Assembly (NCBI RefSeq): GCF_029227915.1
Contig: NC_079883.1
Coordinates: forward strand, 21,326,001-21,390,000
Length of the DNA: 64,000 nucleotides
Direction: 5' to 3'
Origin: Hydractinia symbiolongicarpus
Taxonomy: Eukaryota > Cnidaria > Hydrozoa > Anthoathecata > Hydractiniidae
In this document: positions 24,896-36,100 of the stretch, one piece after another
Layout of the letters: each line of letters opens with the position of its first letter
How positions within the stretch are numbered: position 1 is the stretch's first letter
The notes under the pieces: model-generated
Database searches by the model: none
Seen by the model: only the letters and a program-made list of their open reading frames with translations
What the model was told of the DNA's origin: nothing
Translations under genes and position numbers: made by a program

Positions 24896-26756
24896 ACGAC
24901 TTCCTTTGAACGCTGTTTTTATCATATTTCCGCATGGATGAAGAAGAGGGACAGTGAAAGTACATGTATTTAATTTCTTAGGTATATTTTAACATACTGA
25001 GTTGAACTTATATTTTGTATATATATAAAACTTGAAGAAAGAGTAAAACAAGTGGTGTTTTGATAGTTTATTTCTGAATACAACGTTAAAAAAATTTTGA
25101 ATATAATCTAGAAAACCAAGATAAGATATTAAATAATATATATACATTGGTAAAATTATTTCAATATTTGGCTATCAATTTGGAAAGGTTTTTTTAATAA
25201 AATGTATCTTATATAATAAAAGTCAACTTTGTTTAACAGAAATTCACCTCCCGCAATATAACTAATGGATAAATAAAGTTTCTATTCATGAAAATAATTA
25301 TATACTGTATAGAACTAATAAAATTACTAAATAAAAAATTTAAACACTTTTGCAAATTTCTCTATTGTAAAAAAAATTTCCTGGAGTTTTCTCCACAATT
25401 TTGGAAGTAACAGAAACCTTGAAATAATGTTTCCACAATTGCTCCCCAAGAACATGAGGCATCAAGGTAATATTGCTGAATCGGAGTTTGTTTTTAGGAA
25501 CATTTGCAGGGCAGACTTTCGGCAATACACCTACTTACAGTTTAAGTTGTTCCCTAAAGAAAACAAACTGAAACTCTAATCAAAGCATACTTATAGTCTT
25601 GAAAGCTCAATTTCATGTGGAATAACATCGTACTAACATGGTCCTCTGACTGTTAGGCTCCTTATCTTTTATAAGGAAATTTACAAGTAAAAAAAAGTAA
25701 AATACTTTATTGTTACATAGTTAGATTTATTCCAGAGTTCTTAAGAAAGCGCTAAAATGATTATTCTACAGGGTTGCCTAGTCCCCTCACAATCATAAAT
25801 TTATGTAAATAGAAGTCGTTCATCCTCAAATACTAAGATGGAAAACTTTCACAAAAAACCTATTTTCTTACCAATCAGATTTTTTTAAAGGAGATAGAGA
25901 GTAAAGCATATTTTGGCTGGAATTTCACTTGGTGGACAGGAAAAAATTAATTTTCGCAGGAATTTAGTTTGGCAGATTTTACAAAAACTTAGGATACAAT
26001 AGACCCTTTGACAATGTTTAGTGTATTCAAAATTATGTCCTTTACATGCCACTTTTTTATAAACTTATACATTTTCATGCAGAAAAGTTAACTGGTGCAC
26101 CAAATTTAGAACAAAAAGTATGCACCCAATGCTTTGCACAAAAAATAATACTCGCAAAAGTATAATTTTTTCCAGAAATAAAACACATTGTGAAAAGTCT
26201 TTTTTAAATTTATACATATACAAGAAACTGAATTTTTTTTCTTGTTATTGTTATTGCACAAAAATGAATACGTTTGCCATTGTGTGCAAATTATTATGCA
26301 TAAAATTAGTATAAATAAGGCAAGTCATCTGGGGATATTTTCCCTCAAACTTGTCGAAAATGACCAATTTAATACTGATCGTGGACAACTGAGGTCAAAT
26401 ATATTCAGATAACTTCAGTTGTATATATGAGAAAAGCCTAATTCTTATTCTACTTAACAAGGGCTTCTGAATTAACCCAAACTTTTACATAAAAACATAT
26501 AAATCTTTTTAACCGTTGTCTTTATAAAAGTATTGGATCTAAAACAGTCAGAGGACTACAAAGAAAATTGCCTAAATAGTATATAAAGTTATTATATATA
26601 GCAGTTTTCCCCTTTTTGAAATTATCATGTATTTAAACAATGTTTAACTATATATTTAGCTACACTGAAAAAACTTTCCAAAGCAAACTTTCATTGAAAA
26701 AGTCTAAAAATTGTTAAATTCTCTCTCGGAAAGGTTTTTGCCATTAAATTATATAT
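24896..26756. other. Convergent 3' intergenic region between SIN3 and the complexin-like gene
   Basis: AT-rich with no coding frame of note. It should contain the 3' untranslated regions of both flanking genes. Confidence 0.5.
25196..25220 (+). terminator. Candidate SIN3 polyadenylation signals
   Basis: AATAAA occurs at 25196-25201 and 25215-25220, about 300 nt after the SIN3 stop codon, in an AT-rich 3' flank. These are the first canonical hexamers downstream of the stop. Actual cleavage sites cannot be read from sequence. Confidence 0.5.
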
Positions 26757-27212
26757 TCAGGATATTACACATTCCTTCTTTTCTTTTGTATGTGATAGCT
26801 CCTCCATGTTTTTATTAAATTGTTTAACAGCGCCATTTTCTTTCCTTGATGAATCAACCTTTAATTTTCCCTCTCTATCTTCAGAAGGCATTGTTTTATA
26901 TTTATGAAAATCTTTTTCCTTAAGTTTTTTACTTTTTTTCTTGCCTTTTATTTCTTCATTCTCGTTACTGCCAAGCTTATATTTTTCTCTGATACTCTGT
27001 CTTAATTTTTCTCTTTGCCTGGTTTGTTCTTCGTGCTTCTCTTCTCTTTTTGCTTTTACTTTCTCACTTTTTCTTTGATCTTTTTCAATCTGTTTTTGAA
27101 GCTTTCTCTGGCTTTCAGGGGAATTTTTTTCAGAAACTTCTGTTGATAGCTTATAATTTTTCTTAATCGACGCCAACTTTTTAGCAGCAATAATATCTGT
27201 GAATGTTGACAT
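26757..27212 (-). CDS. Complexin-like protein with C-terminal CAAX box, single exon, 151 aa
   Basis: Complexins are small cytosolic helical proteins that clamp and activate SNARE complexes in regulated exocytosis. Residues about 68-82 read REKLRQSIREKYKL, matching the SNARE-binding central helix of complexins (R-x-x-I-R-x-K-Y). The whole protein is Lys/Glu-rich and predicted helical, including a long charged helix at about 35-80. It ends in CVIS, a CAAX prenylation box as in complexin-3/4 and several invertebrate complexins. Ser at the last position favours farnesyl transfer. The ORF starts MSTFTDIIAAKK and has no introns, whereas vertebrate complexin genes are spliced. It is convergent with SIN3. 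Outside the central helix, similarity is weak. Another charged coiled-coil protein is possible, but motif plus CAAX together favour complexin. Confidence 0.75.
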   Translation of the reverse strand: MSTFTDIIAAKKLASIKKNYKLSTEVSEKNSPESQRKLQKQIEKDQRKSEKVKAKREEKHEEQTRQREKLRQSIREKYKLGSNENEEIKGKKKSKKLKEKDFHKYKTMPSEDREGKLKVDSSRKENGAVKQFNKNMEELSHTKEKKECVIS

Positions 27213-28181
27213 TTTACTAATAAAGTAGGGCTGGTTGTTTATGTTAAGTGGTAGCCATATTTATGGCCACTAGTTGTGGGTGTGTATTTTACAGAATTTC
27301 TATCATGTACCCTTTATCGTATCATGTACCCAGACCGGTTTCGGGTTCAAGCGAGAGTGTGGCCGGGGGGGGGGGGGAGGTGCGACGTATTGTTTGATTT
27401 TGAGGTGTGGAGAAGTCGCGGTACCGCGAAGTTTATTTCGTAAACAGTCGCTCCACATACATCTAGTCGCTCCACACTTTATCGTTGCCTCCACAATTAT
27501 TCAGTGGCTCCACAACAAAGTGCACTACATTTTTAATTGGTACACACCTCGCCCATATTATAAGTCAAACAGTTACGCTCCACTTTAGGGGGGATTTCCA
27601 CAAAGTTCGCCGGCGAAATATATCTGAGCATGGACAGTTTTGTTTGTTTTGATTTTTCTTTAAAATAATTTGCTTTGCGGAATGGCGAATTAGCTGCGAA
27701 ATATCTTTTTGATCTCCACGGAAAACAAAATAACATGTGCCAAATTTATAAAATACTGAATGTAAGCACTTTTGTGGCTACACTGAAGATTGCGTTCTGA
27801 TTGGTTAAAAGTTTATTACAGAAAAATATATTGCCACTAAAAAGTAGAAACCGTTTCTACTTTAACGGCAAAGCAAATTTTTTGGATACAAAATCAAAAC
27901 AAACAGAACTACGTATGCTCCAGATATGAATGTACAAGAACTTACTTAGAAATATATATAACAAACACAAGGGATATGACATATAAGAAACAAGGCTAGA
28001 AAAATGAATTTTATAAACTGAAGGGGAACTTGCTGATTAAGATATAAACCAGGGGTTGGGCTCAAAGCAATTATTAAAAATGCATGTTATAAAATAGGAG
28101 TTAGAACTTCAGAAAATCCAAAGTTAAGAATAACTAGGGTATTAGAAGGAGAACCAGTGTGGTTAGAATTTTTTATATTCC
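27213..28181. other. Intergenic region upstream of the complexin-like gene
   Basis: It contains a 13-G tract near 27365 and four repeats of a CTCCACA-type motif at about 27449-27512 (for example GTCGCTCCACA twice). No coding frame is convincing. Confidence 0.45.
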
Positions 28182-28184
28182 TAA

Positions 28185-28883
28185 ACCGAATTTCCACTAG
28201 GCGTTCCAGAACGCGCCGAGCGTAGCGGCTATTGTTTTTTCCGTTCCAAACCTCCTAAAAGCGGTCCGCTCAGCGCGGTTTTAAAAGTCAACTCTACTTC
28301 GACTTTTACGCGCGTTTTCAAAGCGCTATCCAATTAAGCTGCTTCAAGGCCACGTGATATAAACAACTTTTTGCGAGAGCCATCAAAAGCATCACCTGTG
28401 ACTAGATATCTCATTGTGACACAAGGCCTTTCATTTGCACTTATGGGCTCTCTCATCTTTGTTTCGCTTTTTGTAATTAAGGGAACAACCCAAGATAAAG
28501 AGTTTCACGTTTAGTTGTTAAAAAAAAAGTTGACTGTCATACAATTTCATATCTTGAACGAGAAGATTGGATTCTCCTTTTAGTTTTCCTTCTTGATACA
28601 GCCGTCTTATCTAAAACCGTTTTGCATACTTCTTTGTTTTTTTTTCATTCAGCAACAACAATAGTTTCAGAAGATTTATTTTCTTAAACAGCAATAATTT
28701 TCTACGTAGAAACGTTCATGTTTACATTTTTTTCGTCGTCTAAAAGTTTACGCGCTCTTTTTGTTGCTTTTAACAAGTGGAAATCAAAAAATAACATTCG
28801 AAGCGGATTTATAAGCGGCTATTGTTTTAAAACAATAGCTGGCTACGCTCAGCGCGTTTTGACCGCCTAGTGGAAAATCGCCT
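28185..28883. mobile_element. Foldback MITE flanked by TAA
   Basis: The left end reads through TTTCCACTAGGCG, AACGCGC, GAGCGTAGC and GGCTATTG. The right end is its imperfect inverse (CAATAGCTGGCTACGCTC, AGCGCGTT, CCGCCTAGTGGAAA). TAA flanks both ends (28182-28184 and 28884-28886). It has GC-rich arms, an AT-rich core and no coding frame. The duplication type suggests PIF/Harbinger, which remains inference. Confidence 0.65.
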
Positions 28884-29441
28884 TAAGACGACTATCATCG
28901 TGATGTGTGTTTTCTATAATCCCCAAACCTCTTACGTAAATCAGCAGGCAAAATAATGCAGGCGGTAATTCGTGGACCAGTCTATTATATTATATCAGTG
29001 AAAAGATGCTAGTAGCCACAGCACAAAAGTTTTCACCCATAATTTGACTTTCTTTACCTAAGGTCTGCTTTTCTTGCCTGTCGATTTTTCTGATTTTTTC
29101 CGCGCATGTTCAAGAATCTCATAAAAAACGTAAACATTGAAAGTCATCTATGAAGTGTGAGGGTTCTGCGAATACTTTCGGGGTCCAGAGTCCCACTTTT
29201 TTCAATATGCCGTGGAAGTAAATAAGAATGGTTGAGAAAAAAATGAAGTTCCAACATCAAACATAACGTAAATGTTGAGGAATCAAATCATTTTTTCAAT
29301 ATATGTGTTTATCTTAGTTGTTTTATTCCTTAGTCTTGAGAAGCAAAATTTCGTACTTATTTATCTTTATTTATTATTATTTTATAGCAACTTGTGATGC
29401 GACTGTGTCCTCTTTTTTAACCCTCTATTTAACACCTATAC

Positions 29442-30030
29442 CAGTCAGGAAAATCCTCTTAATTAAGCTGTACAGCTTAATTTAAATGTCAGCTTAATTA
29501 GGGTGTATGATACAGTTTAATTAGGCGTTTTAAAGCTTAGTTAAGATGTGCAAAACTTTGACCGTCTAAAACACAAATAACTGAATACATGGAATCACAG
29601 TCCTTATTTACTTGCGCACACATCTAAGTGATTACATAATGCCCAATGCGCGCGCAGAAATGGAAGCACGCGCAGGAAAAATACGGCACTATGATTAAGT
29701 GTATTTTAGCATCTATATATCTAACTGAATAAATCCAATATTTACGTGCATATAAACATCTCCAATACATTAGTTTTTTCGAAGCACCCCGGAGGTCTGC
29801 TAAGTTTGAAGTTTTTTTGAACCCGGGTGCTAGAAATACCATTCTTCTTTTATAATATAGTGGTGCAGCAGTGATTCTGCTAAAATTTACATTTTTTGAG
29901 AAATCAAGGGGGAAACTTTTTCTACCTCCTAATTTAGATGTATGTCACCTAATTAAGCGGTATGATATAGCTTATTTAGGATATCTCCAAATTAAGCTAT
30001 ACAGCTTAGATAAGAGGATTTCCCTGACTG
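29442..30030. mobile_element. TIR element with CAGTCAGG ends (copy 1)
   Basis: The left end begins CAGTCAGGAAAATCCTCTTA and continues TTAAGCTGTACAGCTTA. The right end is the inverse (TAAGCTATACAGCTTA ... TCCCTGACTG). A second copy starts at 63555 and shares the interior (ACGTGCATATAAACATCTCC, AATACATTAG). The CAG-start is hAT-like but no clean target duplication is visible. Frames within it (29624-29842) are not genes. Confidence 0.75.
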
Positions 30031-31209
30031 CCTAGCTACACAAACAAACAGTATAAAGTTAAACTTCAGACTGTATGTAGGTGTGTGTGGATTGCCTCCT
30101 CTCTAATTTCAAAGGAATAGCACTTCTATAATTGTTCTCAAAAGGTGTTCTAGGGTGTACAGTAACAAAATACTTAGGATAAATACTCTTAAAGTTTGTT
30201 TATGAAGGGGTCTTTAGCTACTAGATACACTCCCTGGAGAAGTCTAGCTAGCTACACAGCTTAGGGTAAATTTAACTCACAGTTTTTCTATGCCACATTT
30301 GAGCAGAGCGTTTGTTATTTCCAAAATATAAACAATTTGGCAGTTATTTTTATTGGTTTCACTCAACCTCACAAAAACCATCCAAAACACAACAGAAAGA
30401 CAGACCAACATAATTTGCAGAATGGTCTGTTTCTTCCAGGATGCGTTTGACCAGGTTTGCCACAGCAAAAGTGAATAGGCTTCTATTCATTTTTTAGAAT
30501 GAATAGAAGAATTGTAGTACAGCCTTTCTAATTCACGTCGGCAAACCGCAAATGCCGAGGTAAATGCTGAGGCAAATTGAAAAAAAAACAAGTTCACGTT
30601 GGCAAAATTTTTCTTTGCATATAAGTTTTTAAAAAATTCATAGAATCCTTCAATTGTCTTAAATCTATCATAAATACATACTCGTTATACTTTTTCATTA
30701 TAATAGCCCATTCATTCTCCATTTCAATTCTTACTAATTCGGATCCAGCAGTTTAATAAAATCACTATCAGTCCTGGTATTTTGAGGCGATCACGCCCCC
30801 GTACCTCCGCACACTCCTGCAACAATGGAGCAGCGTTTTCAATCACACACCAAAAACACTTTAATCACTTCAATAATGCGCACCTGAAATGTCTTTTTAT
30901 AAACTAATTATTTACTATGCTAATAATCAAATTCATTAGGTTGTATATCGCAGAAGTCGCCGGTGGCATGCTTTGAAAATGCTTGTCACTGGCACAACTT
31001 AACATGAAGCATAACTGTACAGGAGCCTCGATTGTTAGAGTCTTCGCAGAACATCTCTTCTCACAAAACCGAGGGCAGGGCTGACTTATTGCCTGCTGTG
31101 TCGTGTGGGAGACAGAACTTCTGGACTTCTTTTTAATATACAATTTTTTTGATTATTGTTACTAAAAATATTTGATTTCTCTTTCCTCTTTTAAAAAGGT
31201 TTTTTAAAC
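30031..31209. other. Interval without recognised gene
   Basis: An 80-codon minus-strand frame at 30904-31143 is Cys-containing but matches nothing I know and lacks a convincing context. Nothing else stands out. Confidence 0.4.
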
Positions 31210-31215
31210 TTTATT
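31210..31215 (-). terminator. Polyadenylation signal for the orphan exon
   Basis: TTTATT on the plus strand reads AATAAA on the minus strand, 27 nt after the stop codon of the exon at 31242-31391. Confidence 0.4.
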
Positions 31216-31241
31216 CAGCATTTTTTTTCTTTGGTAATACA

Positions 31242-31391
31242 TCACCCGAACATTTGTCCGAAAGATGTATTAAGGTACAGGACACCTAATCTCTCCTTGC
31301 AGTATTCTCTGTCACAAATGAAGGCCAGAGTGACTTGTGGCATGGTTCCAAATGGTCTCCCGTCTTTCGTTCGAGTCTCAGTGTAATGTAC
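31242..31391 (-). CDS. Candidate terminal exon of an unidentified gene
   Basis: After an AG acceptor (GCTTGGCAG), a 49-codon frame reads VHYTETRTKDGRPFGTMPQ, then VTLAFICDREYCKERLG, and ends in TGA at 31242-31244. A reverse AATAAA lies at 31210-31215, about 27 nt past the stop, as expected for a last exon. Composition is less AT-rich than the surroundings. The pattern R-x-G-T-x-x-x-V-T-x-x-F-x-C-D faintly recalls mannose-6-phosphate-receptor-homology domains, but the match is too short to name. A second frame is also partly open. Upstream exons were not found. They would lie at higher coordinates, within or beyond the first APC intron. Confidence 0.35.
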   Translation of the reverse strand, partial: VHYTETRTKDGRPFGTMPQVTLAFICDREYCKERLGVLYLNTSFGQMFG

Positions 31392-33092
31392 CTGCCAAGC
31401 ATAAGAGTGTCAGCATGAAGGAAAGGGGCCGACTTTAATGTTCTCTATACCTTATGTTTTTCATACTAACACCAATCGTTTTTGATTGTGGCATTCATTC
31501 AAATTTCGCAACAAAATTAGGTCGACATTTTTTTTTCCTACATAAAATGGGTAAATACCGACCTGAAACGCTATAATAAAGGTTCGCTTGGGTAATTTTT
31601 TTGCCGTCACAAAAAAAAGGTTGTAGTAATATTATATAGGTGCATTATATGTCACATGAAGCTACTGGAACTTGTGTTGTGATTCAATCAGCCATATATA
31701 AATACTCTGCTCTCTTTTCTCCACTGACTGTACTAATTTTTGTTGCAAATATATAAATAATGAGTGGGAAATAGTAAAATTTTGTTGCACATGTTTTTAT
31801 AATATAAGAAACTCTGTTGCAATTTTCCTTGGCCTGAACAAGAGAACTGTCACATATTGTTTTTTTCTTGTGGTTCACGTCATTATGGCTACAGATGTTA
31901 AAATTTGTTAGCTATATGTTGAAGGGAAGAAAAAAAAATTTGTGTTGCATAATTGAAATAACTTATATATGTATTACAATGATTTATGTGCACTAAAGAT
32001 TTTTTTAAAAAAATGATTTATTGAATACTTTGTTTCCCAGCATCGTTCCATGATCATTCTATTCTGTGAGCTTTGTTATTCAAATATCAATATTAAAAGT
32101 TCCTTCCATGCAGTAAAAGCCTTTTGTAAATTGCACACACTGCGACAAGTGTGAACGTGGCAACCCAATATTGTATGTACAAAATAATGTACATGTCCTT
32201 TAACATTAAATTCCATACAAGTTTATATACACCAATTTTATAGCATTTCAGCTGTTGACGGCTATTTTTAAGTATACATGTAAATCATGTAACAATTACA
32301 ATGTGTTTATAAAACAATAATGTGATATGATTGTATCATACGATCCAAAAGTTACCCCAAACTTATCCCAAAGTCCCAAGGTAGGTATACTTAAAACTAC
32401 ATGCTCCAAAACCTCACTATGATTTTGAGCTTTGACAGTTTTTCCGGTATATATAAAACATTGTAATTGTTATAATGTTTATTTACTTAAAAAGGGACGA
32501 AACATAGTTGAAAGAGTTGTGTAATTTTTTATCTATATATTATAATACCACACACTGAATTATTTTTTCAAAGTTATAACAATTTTAAATCCATTTAAAA
32601 ATAAAAGAAATTGTTAGCTCGCTCATCCTAGCCATCAATAATAAACTATTTTATCGCAACAATTTTTATGTAAGCATAACTGACCTGCAAGAAGTAGAAA
32701 AATTGAGCACTATTTGCATGCACAACATTTCACAAAAATTGTTGTGCACGCGCAAGTTAATTCATGTAGCTTGCATGCCCTGTGTGCATAAAATCTTAAT
32801 TCATGAAGCCCTGAGTAATAAACTTTGGAATGCACTGATCTATACACCTTGGTTTGTGTCTAAAATTATAAATGCTACTGTAGGATATGTCACATTTGTT
32901 TATGTTTGTATATAGCACCCTAGCTACTATGAGCTACTCTGGGTTATATATTCATGTTAAACTGATCAGACATGCCTAGTTTATTTCTATACTTTACAAC
33001 TTTACACCCTCAACAAGTTTTTTATTTTATTTCGGATTGTAAATAAAAGCTTTATTAGTTTTTATTTGACTTCAATGCATCTTATTTTTCAG
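31392..33092. other. AT-rich interval upstream of the APC-like gene
   Basis: No gene recognised. It may contain the APC promoter and an upstream untranslated exon, because the first coding exon is preceded by a splice acceptor (TTTTTCAG ending at 33092). Confidence 0.45.
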
Positions 33093-33113
33093 TAAAATAT
33101 CAATAACAGTGAC

Positions 33114-36100
33114 ATGAATCAATCAGATGGTAAGTTTATATATTTTCTTTTTCGTTATTAGTATTGCAAAAAAAACACAAAGACAAAAATAGTTCCAAAT
33201 TGCCTTGTTAAATTGAAAATTCATTCGTTATCATTTCAAAATTGGTTGGCATTCATTTTCCACTTGTTTTAAAAAAATAAAATTAATTTGTTTTAACACT
33301 TTGTTAAATTCGTTTCAGTTCAAATCGTTTTAAAATTGCTTCCAATATTACACATATTTATCACACCTTGTCAATTTCTAAAGAAATTTAACAATCAAAT
33401 TATGTAAATATCTGCATTCTCGCTCACAAAAATAACAAAACAGATCACAGAAGGCGAAAAGAATAGTGGATTGTTTAAAACAGTTTAAATGGGGTTTTGG
33501 AAAGCGAAAATATTGTCGTAGATCCTTTACAAAAAGGGTAAAACCGGGATCATAGAAAGCAAAATATAGCTCTAGATTAGTTAAAAATCGCTGTAGATTG
33601 TGTAGATCTAAACTATGAATATACATACAATTTTGATAATACTAAATAATTAACCTTGCATAAATTTTTGTGACTTCTGTCTAAGTGAGAAAGGAATGTC
33701 TAAAAATAGTTTCACATAATAAATTCCTCATGTTTTTAACTGTTTTTTGAATTGCTTTGGGAAAACAATTTGTTTCAGAATTTGTTTCAAATCAAAAAAA
33801 TAATGCTAGGATCTTGAAACGATCATGATTGTTTCAATTCATATAAAATATTAGACTAATGGTGGAGATGGTCCCTTTCATTAGAGAAATTTCTAAGCTA
33901 TATATACAATCCCTGGCAAAGTATATTTTTAATTTCGTTGCCACAACTAGTTATATATAAGCGATTTCTATACTAGATCTATGCAGTTTGAATTTATTTT
34001 AAGGCGGACTTAGAATGTTTAGGCTATTTCGTATATTCCAATGCTCAAAATGTGCTAATTATTGCTGAAGTCAGCATGACCACTTTCTCAAATTTTGGAG
34101 CCTTTGTGGGTCCATACGTGGCTTGTTTTGTTAAGTGGACATGTTAGAAAGTGCACCTATACGCATTTGAAAGAGTAGCATAGAGTTTTTGAAGCTGTTT
34201 GCCAACTTTGTAAAATGTTAGAAAAAGCACAGATTACAGCTTTTAGGTCAAAATATTCATAGTTTTTTGCTGGGTCATTTTCTATCGATTTAAATGCAAG
34301 TCAAACAATGGCTTTACCAAGAAGAATAATGATGCCATGTGGTTGTTTGCATACCATAACTAATTCCAAAATATTTTCACATGTGGTTACAATTTTTTTT
34401 TAATTGCTGAGCTATTCATATTTTTTCATGGGAGACAATTGGGGGATGTTTAAACTTGTGAACCCCACACACAAAAACTGACAGTCTGAACTAACAACTT
34501 TCTCAGTCTCTCAGCCAAAAAAATGTTTAAGGGAAAATAAGTTGATCACTATATTGTCAAACCGATGTGCAAATATATACAAGTAAGGGAATTCCTAGCC
34601 AATTTTGCGCGAATTGCCAAAATATTATTAATATAAAATCATGAGCAACAGCTTTTAAATAAAACAACTGAGAAAAAAAGAAATCAAAACTGTAACAACC
34701 GAACGTTTTAACAAACAATTTTACGAAACAAAAATGGCTTGTAAGAAGCAAATAAAGTTATGTAAAAATTCACAAATTTTGTGAGTTTTGTCAATTTGGC
34801 AAAAAAGTTCCAACAAAAATTATTGAAGAAGTAGCTATTCGCAAAATAAATATTATTTAACACTAAGTTTTTTTTTTCTCATTTACCTAGAACTACATTA
34901 TTTACAAAAAACTCGTCAAATCCTTTCTCAACAGAAATAACTTTCGAAAACCAAATCCTTTTTCATGCAAAATTATCAAAATTTAATTCTCGTGAAATAT
35001 TAGGACTTGCAAACTTTGCAACAATTAGTCCTTGTGAAAATTAATTCTCTTAAGGTAAATGATGCTAAAAAAATTAAAATTATACAGAGAGACAAGAAGA
35101 ATATTATTAACAGATCCATTTTTTTTCAACTTTATTGACATAATCTCTGCCATATTTTCTCTATTTTAACTCATTCAAAAAAAGTCAAAATGATTAGAAG
35201 CGATCTGATTTGCTGTTCTAACTGTTTTGAATTGCTAGCTTCCAGAGTGTTTACAAAGCTCTCCTTTTCTTCAAATGCTGTTTTTAATCATCAGAATAGA
35301 GTCTATGAAAAGAAAAAGAAAGTTAGGCTTACTGAACTAATGCAATGTAATGTAAAAAGGAGGTTTTTGAGATTTAAAATATTTCAAAAACAATGGTTTA
35401 CCACAATGTCCTTAAACGGGCAAGGATGTTGATTTTCTGTTTTTTTTACTAGCTTCAAACACCTAATGTACATACACAATGTTTTATTACACACAGGTAT
35501 TTTGAGAACAATCTTTAACAACTTTTTTGTTAAATTTTCATGTATAGTTTAATATATACACATCCCAGGACAAGCATCAGCTGGGCTAGTGTGGGGTTTA
35601 AACCACAAACCTTTCGATTTGTAATTGATGGTATTGAAACCCATTACACCAACGAGGCCACAGGCGATCCTACTACATGTCACCAGAGTGATTTTTGCAA
35701 AGCTAAATTTGTATTTCTTACAACGAGTTTCAATGGGCTAAAATTCGTTTTAAAAAACGAAATAAATTAAAAATAGTTTATTGATTTTTATGTTTCATTT
35801 AGGTTTCACAAACTTAACTCATTTTTCTTTGTATTTTTTATTTGTCTAAGATTTTATATTAGACTTTTTCAGACTATAATAGCTGTATTTTGGCAGCAGT
35901 TGAAGTTACGAAGAGTAAACTTCAAGTGTTTGCTGACCAAAAATTCAGAAACCTAAAAATGGAAAAAGAGAGTCCATGCTCTGTAGATAGAACGTTTTGT
36001 TTCAAACATAAACTTTTTTATCAGAGAGTACTTCGAAAACCTATAGATCAGAAATTGCGAGACAAAACTTCAATTTCAATTTCAGATGTCACAAAATTAT

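Noticed and set aside
29434-30038. Target-site duplication for the CAGTCAGG element
   Set aside because: The flanks ACCTATAC and CCTAGCTA share only a few bases, so no duplication is claimed.
30904-31143. 80-codon minus-strand Cys-containing frame downstream of the orphan exon
   Set aside because: It lies beyond the polyadenylation signal of that exon; a possible acceptor exists but the peptide is not recognisable.
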